Positions 11,895 to 23,800 of a stretch of DNA of 64,000 nt are shown piece by piece (positions within the stretch are counted from its first letter, which is position 1; the number at the start of each line of letters is the position of its first letter). The stretch is from Rhyzopertha dominica (Eukaryota > Arthropoda > Insecta > Coleoptera > Bostrichidae): assembly GCA_025024175.1 (NCBI GenBank), contig QCXZ01000137.1, positions 22,940,001 through 23,004,000 of the forward strand. The letters run 5' to 3'. A program made the position numbers and the translations under genes. The notes beneath the pieces were generated by a model, which saw only the letters and a program-made list of their open reading frames with translations, had not been told where the DNA came from and searched no databases.

Positions 11895-14800
11895 GTAAGT
11901 ACTTGACGTATATACTTCTTCATTAAGCGTTATCATTATCCTTCTTATTTGTTGACGTAATAAGGGGTGGGCCGTGAGCTTAAAGTAATAAGAATATTCT
12001 TTATATTAACGAAAACATATTGAAACCATAGAAAGAAATATGCAACAAATAGATACCTACTTATTATACTGAAAGANGTCCTTCTCGGCTTACTGCGNAC
12101 CTTGTTTAACAAGTCCTGGATAACATGGAGTTTCGTATCTTTCAGCTTCTTTTTTTTTATTCTAGTTTTAATTGTTTGGTTGATGTTGCTTCCTATCAAT
12201 CGACGCCTATTATACCCTTTTATAATATTGCCCAGAAATCCTCGATTGGACGTGTCTTCAGAATATTTGGAGGATTTGATTCTTTTGGTACAAATCTGAT
12301 ATTTTTTAAATTAAGCAACTCCTGCGTTGCACATACTTAGTGGGAACTCTCCAGCTCAGGCCAAAAGATGTATTAGCCATCAGCATTGTGTTCATTAATG
12401 AATTTGTTCAAACACTCTTGTCACCACTTATAGCAGTACCTGAGGAATCCCTGATGACAGGAGTAGAAATTCCTCGGTCAAACTAGGACTTTTTTAATTT
12501 GCCTTAGACTTAAACTTAACACAGGTGCACTGCATTTATATTTGTTGTAATATCTATCATTTCCAGACATGTTGTCATTCGTAAATGTAAAGTACTTTTC
12601 ATACATCACACACGTTTTTTTTTTTGCTTCACAAAATTCTTATTTTCCACATTTGGATGGAATCTCGGCAAGCTATTTTTCTGTATATTTTGGAGCCTTT
12701 TGTCTCTTATACTAGTTCAGATCATTTTGCTTTAAAACGCTTCGAATTCATCCTCGAGAAACTTGTAATTTTTGGCAAATTTTCTCTGCGAAATTCCAGC
12801 ACGATTTTTGGCCTTTTTCTCCATTGTTTGCAACATGGAATCGGCGGCCTACCTGTTTTTTTGTGAGTCTTCCGCAGGAATTTCTTTTATCCATCTTGCA
12901 GTCACACTGTAGATGGTCGAAACTGGTGTAATTAAGTGTTCGATAACTTCCCGCTTGTAAATATTCTTTCGATTCCGTATTAAGCAAAAAGAAGGAGAAT
13001 AGACCTGAATGTAGCGATTACCACAGTAAAACGAATAATAATTCTTTTTCTCTGAGCCTACTATGTCATAAAATTCTCATTACTTTAAGCCCACCCGTGC
13101 GATAAAGGTTATACATAGCAATAAATTGACAGCCATCTTTAAACAGTAATAATAACGACAAAATTTTGTTCAAATAAACTTTCGAAATGTAACATTATTG
13201 CAGTTGAAACCTTTCTTATTGTGTACCCATGTGGAAACAAGGTATTCCACTTTCGTTATCGGCAAGAACGGCAGTTGCTGGTAGCATTTGGAACAACCTC
13301 TATATGAACTGTAAAAGTCTAATCTTGTAAAATTAATCTAACTTTTTCATGTTATGCATAGCATTCATTTTGTGACGATGACAATTAAAAATTACATGTG
13401 GTTAATTCAATTTATGTAGTGTTTACAACTGCCTTATTTGCAAGTTAGTTAAGTTTACAATAAGTTGATATCCTAAGAATCTGTCGGTAAACAAAAAGGC
13501 CCAAAGAAAGGTTAATGCAAAGTAGGTAGATTTTCCAAGGTCACGTCGTGTTTGTAAATGTACAGCGAGTGTGTAAAATAGGGTACCTAATCTAGATTAT
13601 TGTTCTTGTAAGTTAGTAAGTAATGATTTAGATCAATTTTCGCGTCGATTGTGATTTTAAATTTTCATAAAAATGTTTTGTCTCGGAAAATAGATGCGGA
13701 ACAGCTAGAGGATAACAGAACTGTTTTCCTATACATATGATGTCATACTTGCTGCTTAGCGCCCTAGTTACTTTTTATCAGATGTCAAAGAACCAATTTG
13801 AAATTTGTAACAACATTTAACCGAAAAGCAATATTCAGCACAAAGAAAAGTGCAACTGAATTCATTGAAGTGCTATTCCACCATTTTAGACATTGAAAAA
13901 ATACAGTCATACAAAAAATAGAAGTTTGTCAGAATATTCAAAGAGCTAGGTCTAGAAAAGGAAGTAATTTATGACATGTACCGCGAAACTGTAGTCTTAC
14001 AACGATGAGCCTAATAGAAAACAAGTTGTTGAAGTTAGAATATGAAATTAATTACTGTGAGCAATAATTTTTTGGTGCGCAGTATTGGTTGCCATTACGA
14101 AATTCTAGGCGTTATAATACATACAACGGAAAACCCTCGTTTGAAAAAATGGAGATGTGATAATGGATAATAATACCCTGCTAGTCACCATTTTAGACAA
14201 ACAAAAAACTTATATGAACAAGGAAAATAGGTATTCTAGTAATATGGGAATAAAAGTGGTGTTGTACGTAAGAGTTAAAAACAATATCTAGACGTTTGCT
14301 ATTTGAGTTTTAAATCTGATGGAGTTGATATGAAGCTTATTCAAGGAGGCAGTTAGAAAAAAATATTACCAAACTCAGCTCAAGTGTCAATAGAATCGAC
14401 TGAATTCGCAAAGAAGTGAATAATATAGGTATAATTATAACAATGTTTAAAAAAACCGTGTAGATCTGGAATTATTAGAGGGTTCATTTTCAAGAANCTA
14501 TAATTTAAGTTTAAGTTAAAAGTGGCAGAAATAAATAATAATAATTGTTCGACATTAACGTTTGTGTATTTGAGTAATAAATAATACAAATACAATATGG
14601 TGATTACATTTAAGCCGACCTCGAGTACTTAATTATGATGTAGGTATATTTGCTGCAATAGATCTTTGGACCTACTTATGTTGACTTTCACAGTGACCTT
14701 GGCAACGTATGTTCTGACACATCAAATTCTTAACGGATTCACTTAACAACTTTCTGTTTCTAATTTCAATAAATAAATAAATATACTTAGTATGCATCAC

Positions 14801-17800
14801 CTTTTTTCAAAAATTTAAAATTTATTTATGCATTGAAATAAAGCACATAGGAAATTAAAATTTGATGTATCTGATTCAGGCTTTCGAAATTAATTAATTA
14901 ACGCTGATAAAGCAATAATACAAAACAGTAATGCAAATAAACTCTGACATCTACCAATTAATTAAGGCAAATATATTTTTTGTTTTGTGTTTTATCTAAA
15001 ATAAGAATTACTTGATTTGGGGTAGTTCCATTTTCTTTGAATAAATATATGCAAATGGTTATTAAATACGTATGACGGTTGTATAGACAGTATTGTGATA
15101 TTAAAACCAAACACAGTTCTCAGGCAAGATTGCAAAAGTGTTGTCGCTTAATTTTTCGTTACATGGTAAAAAAATTACGTAGCCTATGTTAAAGTATGTA
15201 AAAGTTATTTATTATTGCTCTTTCTAAAACAAAAATGCCTTAAAACAGGTACTGACTGACGGGTAGGGTTTAAAATATAATTTGCATTAACAAACAGCCA
15301 TTCCTGGAATTCCCATTCTGCTACTTATCCATCAAAGGCATATTATAAACCTGATTTTAAAATCTGCTCATACCTTTGGGGCTTAACAGTTCTTGGAAGA
15401 CGTAATTACTGGTAATATTTATGTAAATATTTAAATATATTTGGCAACCAGGTAAATTTAATGCTGAATTGTGAGATAAAAACGTTATTAAGCACGTTAC
15501 TAAAATAGGAAACTTCCACTTGTTGGAAAACTAATAATAAACTTGGATGACCGTAGTGAGTCACAATGAATTTTAATTTTTGGGCCTTGTAGATGTATAG
15601 TAGATAAATATTCTATTTATAGAATGATTTATTCACGGAACTCCTACTCACATTTATAAATTTTATTGAAGGGAATTGTGATGGTCTCATAAAAAACCGA
15701 TAAAAATATTCCTAGCGAGGATAAAATCAGAACACTGTCTGCAGCTACGGTACACATTTTTCTACAGTGCTAAACACTAATACACAATAGGTTAGGTCAC
15801 GGAACTCAAAATAGCAACATTTCATTCTTTTGAATTTGTACGGCATGTCACTTAACACTTAAGAAAAACCATCCTGAATAAGGTTTAAAATTAGATGTTT
15901 ACTGATATTATCTTTCTAACTTCCAAAGTATTCTTTGTACTAAACTACACTCCTTGTTTTAGAAAGGAGCGAAAATAGTTTTGAAACAATAGAAATAAAT
16001 AATTGTTTATTTAGCATCCAATGTCACCCAAGGTCGGTGGCGTAGTGATCCCAACAGGCAGTTCTAATTCAACTAATCTATCAGGGAAAACACTTGGTTG
16101 TCCATTTTATGCTATTAGAAATGTTGGTTTGAGAAATGTGCTTATTATAGTTCAGTGAATATGGACCTGCCTGTTTTCAGCACTACGCTATCGGCCCTGA
16201 CTGGAGCTTCTTTTAATCAAGGAAATTAAATTAATGTGTGCAGAATACAAATTTTTTTTGAAGATATTTAAAAATTGCCTGTTTCTTTCAAAACAATGGG
16301 CATAGTTTGGTAGAAAAGTGAACAGCTTTCTGGGGTTAAAATAAACTATAAATGTTTCTAAGAGATAATATTCTCAAACATTTAATTTTTTGTTAATTAG
16401 TGTGATTTAAATGCTGTGAGAGAACGTAGTACCATATAAATAGAATTTGTGCAGTAAATCAAGTAGCATTTCCAAAACAATGGTTTTCATGGTTATTATT
16501 ATGTATACCTCACCACTGTATGTTGCAATATACAAGTGAAATGTAATAATACATGAAAATGTTTTCACTGACATTTAAGTATTTTATAATATTGTTTATT
16601 AGTCCTTCACTCAGATAATAATTAAGACCAATTTCCAATTTTCAGAGAACGGCAGAATCAGGAGGTTCGAGAGATTGAGAAGCAAAAAGAACGGGAGCGA
16701 CAGGAAAGAGAAAGACAAGAACGTGATAAAATGGAGAGAGAGCGTGAGCGTGAGAAGCAAGTGAGGGAAAGGGAGCAAGAACGAGAACGGCAGGAGAAAC
16801 AAAAAGCGGAGCAGTCAGTGAACAAACATTTTGAAGAATCCTTGAGAAGGGCTCATCAAAAAGTAAGCTAATAGTTTTCTTGTAGTAGTTCCCCAGCTAA
16901 GTACACCTTTATGTAATTAACAGAATAGTTGGAATCCAATCAGTTTACCTCCACCACACAGAAGCACTAGTTCTGAAGAGGAAAGAAAACGGGTAGAGCA
17001 GGAACATCTACAGAGAGAACAGCAGAGGCATATGGTGGTTAGGCCACAAGATTCTAGAGATAGGACATATTATAGTGCAACAGTACGTCATCTATTGTGT
17101 ATTATTAGTAGATATTTGATCTGACTTATTTTCTTCTTTAACAGTCGCAACGACCACCCAGTGTTCCTTCAAAAGCTGACTATCCTCCACCGGCACACAG
17201 TAAAGTAGCCACAAGCAAGTCATCAGAGAAGTTGTCCATGCCATGCAACCATGTGAATATGTTCGGCTATCCGGCATATCAGCCGACAGCTTTTTTCCCG
17301 CATGAACCAAAGACTAAAGTGGAGCATCATAAAACATCTCAACAGAGTGGTTTAATAGTGACTAAAAGTGGCAGTGCAGTTGAGCGGGAAAGAGAAACAT
17401 TGCCTAATCCTCCACCGCTCATGAGTGAATTAAAAAATTCTGTGATTGTAAAACATGATGGGAAAAACTCTCATCTTTTGGAAAATAGAATTCCTATTAG
17501 TCATTCGCAAAGTCCAAAATTGAGACCTGCAGATATGATGAGTCATTATATTACGGCGACGAGTCAAGGCCATAAGACCAATATGTACGAATATAGGAGC
17601 CCCACGCAGTCACCACATCATCTTTCACATACGCCGAGTCCACACCACCATCTAGAAGCACAAAATTTAGGTAAAGTTAGTCACCACAGGTCTTCGTCTC
17701 AAGCTCCAAGCCCTCATCATCAGAGGCAGTCCCCCCATCCACATGCTCAGCAACATCCTTCTCCTGAATTACGTTACCGTACGTCATCAGAAGCCCAACA

Positions 17801-20800
17801 AATGATTTTTGCGTCGGCTGCAAAACCCGGTTATGCGTATGCACCACAGTCTACCACAACAGTTGCTCATTACAGCCATTCACCTGGTGCAGTGTCCAAC
17901 AGTAAACCTAAAGTTAGCAGCCCAGCTCCCCACCACATATACGGAAAACCTTTGCCAGGTATTGGATCTGGTATTCCAGTAACGCGACCGATGGAAAGTG
18001 TTACGATTGCCAATCCCATACCATTAACGTCGAAGCCACCCCTGACTTCATCAGTTTCACCCTCACCATATCAGCAGATGTCACAATACCATTCTCCACA
18101 TCCCCAGTCAGTTCCATTGAAAGATTATCAGCCACCTCCAGCGCACAGTAGCCGAACAACTACAAATGCTGAGCGACCAACAATGTATGGAATGTATCCT
18201 GGTGGTCTAGGGTTATCGATTAAACCTTCCGTACAGCATGGGACATCGCCCCCTACAGCTGCCTCTGCACCCTCTCCAGTGTCAAGATCTCATCCGCACT
18301 ACAGCCATCCTGGTGTAACTCAGTCGCCCCAGAATCTGCAACCTTCTGTGCAAACTCAGCCTTTAGATCTGGGTGTGTCATCGAATAAATATGACTCTGC
18401 TTCATCGCCAAAACGGAAAGGAACTCCCGTGAGTGGTGCTCCAGTTTGTTTGGAGAAAAAGAGAAAAATAGAACAGTCAGTGCCGTCACCTCAGCAGCAA
18501 CCTTTGCACTTGTATGGTGCTAATATGCAGCCTCAGCTTGCCCGAGTGAGTGAACCCAGTCCTTTGATCGCGAGTGCAGCTACAACCATAACTGCAGTTG
18601 TGAATGCTGCCGCCTACAGGCCTCCTGCCACATCTCTAAGTCAAACTTCCTTAGCAGATACACTGCCAGATGTTAGTGTTACGCCTGTAACTGTGACTTC
18701 GGAACTGCAACGACCTTCTAGCACAGAAGACAGTCAGCCTCCAATTTTGACTGTAACAACCACAGCCACTAGTAGTACTCCATCACCTTTGAACACTACG
18801 GCTCAGTTTAACGCAGAGTCTCCTAGTACGCCGGTAAAATTGGCTGTCACACCTAGCACGGTAGATTCTGAAAAATCGAACAGTCCAGGTCCCATGAAAT
18901 CAACATCTGGAAATTATCCAGTAAGGCACTTAAAAAAGGCTTGGCTTCAGAGACACACAGGGGAAGATGTGGAGGATACTACTGGTGTGACGGGTTCAGG
19001 GAGTTGTGTAACACTTCCGCTCAACATTAATAGTTCTTCAGCAAATAAAGAATCTTCAGTGACTACCTTGCATAACATTGGCTCAATGGCTGTCAACAGC
19101 ATCAATAAGACTAAACATTTTTCTACCAAGACTAATAACCGAAAGGGTAATCATAAGACCAATTCCCCTTTAAATGGCCATTCTGCGGACTTGAGTAAAG
19201 GAGACGATTCTTCGAGTTCAGATCAAGAAAGGGGACGCAAATCACCCCCAAAAAGGAAACCACCCAAAGTGAAAAGAAAGAAGGGGGGAGGGAATGTGAA
19301 AAAAGTTGTAGATGAACAGAAGAGGAGAAAAGTTGGAAGTAATCAGTCTGCACCAGTGAGTGAAAGTGGGAGCGAAAGTGAGAAGGAAAGTGGAAGTGAC
19401 AAAGACTCCGATTCTGGAGCCAGCACTACCCTTACCTCGAGTAAAAAACCTAGCAGTAATCTTGTAAATGCTAAAGACAGTAAGGAGCCAAGGAAAAGGG
19501 GTCGTCGACCAAAGACGTCAAAAAACGATAAAGGCGAGGAGCCGCGCCCCAAGAAATTAAAAGATGAAGTATCTTTGCCCCAGCGCGACCCCTTTCGCAA
19601 ACCTCCAGTGGGGCAGTTAAAGAAGACTGGTGAAAGTTTTCTGCAGGATGGTCCTTGTTTCGAGGTAGCTCCGAAACTGGGAAAGTGCAGGGAATGCAGA
19701 TGGACTCCCAACCAACGGACAAAAAATATGCCTAATATCTTTTGTCGATTTTATGCATTTCGAAGATTGAGATATACGAAGAATGGTCAGCTCGCAATCG
19801 CAGGTTTCTCAGATCCTAACAAGGATGCATTAGAGGTAAAATAAAGTGCTATATAATTTTGAAAGGTTTTTTACCTTTACTTATCATTCTTTTAGGATGA
19901 CTTGAAATTGTGGTTGCCTTCAGCAGAATCTCCGCCTCTAGATTTGGATTTGGAAACATCCAGGTTTCTGCTGAAACAGGTTGGTGATCATTTCTGTGAT
20001 TTATTAGTGCAGGAAAAAGAAGCTTGCGCACAACATATGTCAGAAGGTACTAGAGTAACAGGTCTGATGTAAGTGTATTAGCTTACTGTGTTGTTTTTTT
20101 AGATAAAACCATTGCTTGGAAGCGTGTAGTGCAAGGAGTTCGAGAAATGTGTGATGTATGTGAAACTACAATTTTCAACTTCCATTGGGCTTGTAGGAAG
20201 TGTGGTTTTGTCGTTTGCCTTGACTGTTACAAAGTAAGTAAATAATTTAACCATTGCTCTAGTTCTCATAGTTTTTTTATCCACATTTTTTTTTAATTAT
20301 TTGTTATGATTGATGGAAACAAGCTGAATATGTTTTTGTTTCATATTCGAGTCCTGACAACTTTGTACTTGGACCTCAGTTTATTCTTCATAAATTGCTT
20401 ACCAAATGTTACATTATTTCTTTGTAAACCTTTGAACGATTTCATTGATAAAAATTTACATGTTGACATGCATGTTAGATGGAATGAACACTATCAAAAC
20501 TCATACAGTAATTTTATTGCTAAGCCAAAATAACATTTTCATAAATCTTGACCATTAAACACTATGCCTAATATGGTGTTAAATCTCCTTTTGCCATGAT
20601 TACTGTTCGTTATCTGCCTGGCATGATGAAACAAGCTGCTGGTAATAATCTGTTATAATTGTTTGCCATGTTTCTGCAATTTTATTCTTAAGAGCAGCAA
20701 GTATTCTTCGAGGATTTTTCCTTAATTCAGAGTTTATCTTGTGCCACACTTTTTCAATGATATCGAGATCTGGGCTGTTGGAAGAAAGAAGGAAGATGAA

Positions 20801-23800
20801 TATAGAATTCTCTCCAAACCACTTCTTCGTTTTCAGATGTTTCACAACTCAGCAATTGTTGGAATCCAATTATTTTCTAAAATACCTTGATATTTTACAT
20901 TTATGATGTCATCAACACACTGCAATTTTTCCGTGCCAACCCCAGAGTTTCAAACTTTTTGCAAATCTAACAGTCCATTTAAGGCAGTCCTTATAAAAAG
21001 CTTCATCTTTGGTCCTTTTGACTGTTTTTATAAGTCCTGAATGCACATGTCAAATTTAAATTCATCAGTAGAAATTATTCTTGACCAATCTTTGATTGTG
21101 CAAGATAGTTTTGATTTGGCACAAATTAACTGGTTGGTCTAAATATGAAGTATGAGTAATCATAAATATTTCAGTTGTAACAATTTGAACATCCCTAGTA
21201 AAAATGCAAAATATGTATCTATTTCCAGCAACATTCTGTTAATTTCTTACATCCTATTTCTGTATTCCATTAAGAAGTAATAGCTCATAATGTAAATGTA
21301 AGCAACAGTGGATTTGGTCACATTCTTAGTTAAATTAACGTTTTTTATGCTTTGTCCCTTTAAGTACAGTTCAATTATTTTTTGCTGTAAATGTTGGCTG
21401 TAAGCTACTACTTTAGCTATGTTGAATGGTTTTAAGCTAAAGCAAACGATACTTGAACACAAATGGTTGCATGAACACCAATACTACAGCAGTAGAAAAT
21501 TTAAAGCTTTAATATAAGAAGCAAGTATCTAATGGGAAAAAAATCCAAAAATTAAGTTGTTAGTGCTCCCATTATTTCATGGGTACATTTGTGTGATACA
21601 TGATATCTCTCCTCTATACATTTTTCTTCATTTAAATTTAATTATAGAAAACCTAAATTGTCATGGTAGCACAATAAGAAACTGAAAATAGGACTACTGT
21701 ACTCAAAGGTACAGAGCTTTGCTGACGACACACAAATGTATAAGCATTTTTACCTGAATGATCACAAAACAGTTATGAACAATATCAATGACGATCTTGC
21801 ACTCATCAATAAATATGTAGAAAATCATAGCTTAGTCCTAAATCCAGATAAATGTAAACTGCTACTTGTTTGTCAGAAAAAATATAATATTCTGTATCTC
21901 TAGCACTGATTTTTTTAATGTGAATTAGGATTACAAATGACATTTCAGTGATTTGATAATGATACACATTCGCATATCATATTGTGTTAGTACTTTGAAG
22001 GGTTATCATTATTATGAATCATTACATAGTTAATATTTGATCGTGTGGTAAATCTTTGCNACCATAAGCATATCAGTTTTTATTCAATTACTTACAATGT
22101 CTTCCTTATTTACAGGGACGTAAAAATGGCACAATTAAAGTTTGGGGTGAACCTGGTAAAGATAGAGATGANTTTTCATGGTTGCTGTGTACAAACCGGG
22201 TAGCTCATGAACAAGAAAAATTAATGCTAACTCAAATAATAGCTGATGAGTCCTTGGTCAAGTTAGGAAGTTTAGTTCATGATATGAGAGAATTGTGGAA
22301 TATTGAACAGTATTGTGCTTGTTCAATGAGCAAGGAGAAAACTAGCAATAATGGTGCCAGTAAGGAGATCATCAGAAGCATTTTGATGGATAAAGTGAAT
22401 GGCATCAAAAAGGAAATTAAAGAGGAGCCAGAGGCTAAGCCTGTAGTGAATGGTTTAGCTGTTAAAGAAGAGAAAGCTGCGGCGAACAGTTTTTCGGATG
22501 CAAGTTCGCCCTTTGATGACAAGAAAAATGATGACAGCAGTAGCGATTCTGAAGAAGGCAGTTATTCCACATTGCGAGAACTTCTAATCAGACCTTCACA
22601 CAAACCCAATGGTAGTAGGGCATCTTCGCCTGTATCATCAAATACTGGCAAATCGAAAAAGACTGTGAATTCCAAGGTAGATACGATGGATGAGGTTATA
22701 ACAAGTGTAATAGAAGACAACACACCAAAATCCAGTGAAAACAACACAGAAGTCAAGTGTGAACTGAAGCATTTCATTCGGCGGTACAACTGGCAGGCCA
22801 AAGGAAGAAGTCCTCTCCCCATACGTATAATGACACTTACAGAAAGTAAAGTCATATATCCAGATGTTCCTCATAGCTGGTTGTGTGATGGAAAGCTTCT
22901 GCGATTAACTGATCCTATGCATGATGGAAACTACAAGATATTTCAGGTTAGTACATAAACCCATATTTGTGTTTCATGTGGTTATATATATTTCATGTTT
23001 GATTTTTCTGATAGGTCGAGCTTGTATTAAAAAGAATTACTACAGTAATAAAATTGCAGAATTTTTCCATATTTTGAGTTAAGACAAAACATTACACATG
23101 ATCTTGATATACAGAAAGTTTTCTACTCGCATTTCATAGTCCAATAAAATAACAACAGGGAAATACAGTTTCAGCCTTGGTTATTAATAAACGTTGACAA
23201 AATGGCATTTGATAAATAACATGATCCTTAGTATAGCAAAAAATGTTAACAAAGCAACAGAGAAAGGAAACAATTTGAAATTTATAATAACCAAAACATA
23301 AGCTTTAAAGCGATACCATCCCCAAGACAACATTATAAATTGCCCTAAGCATTTTATATAATTGGTACACGCAAATGTAGCTTATATTTAGTTAAATGGA
23401 CAAGTCAACTAAAAAGGTTAGGAGTTACATTATTTTATGATTTCTATTAGATATTAATATTTAGTATGTATTTCATGCACTTTATAGCTTGTAGGTGTCT
23501 TAAATAAGCAAGGTCACAAAACTGAAAAAACAACATCGATAAATTATAGTATTGTTGCTTCCCTGTTTTTGGTATTAATGTATAGAGCAGTAGCAAATTT
23601 GTCTTAAATTTTAAGTTTCCTTTTTTTCAATGCGTTAAAAATTCTGTGATAAGCTTGGCTAAAAGTACAGTTCAGAACGTTATGAAATTTATTTCCTTCT
23701 TTGACTAATCAATGCACTGACAATCCAGGTATAACTGTTCTGTTTGCCAGAATGCTTAATTTATACTGCACAGATTGAGTGGCTTTCTAAATGGTTGAGA

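Larger units (their letters stand above)
20234..22115 (+). other. Kdm3 intron 6, transposon-rich
   Basis: 1.9-kb intron with a degenerate minus-strand Tc1-like transposase (20595-21470) and a plus-strand LINE reverse-transcriptase scrap (21690-21900). The acceptor is ttatttacag at 22115. Confidence 0.9.
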
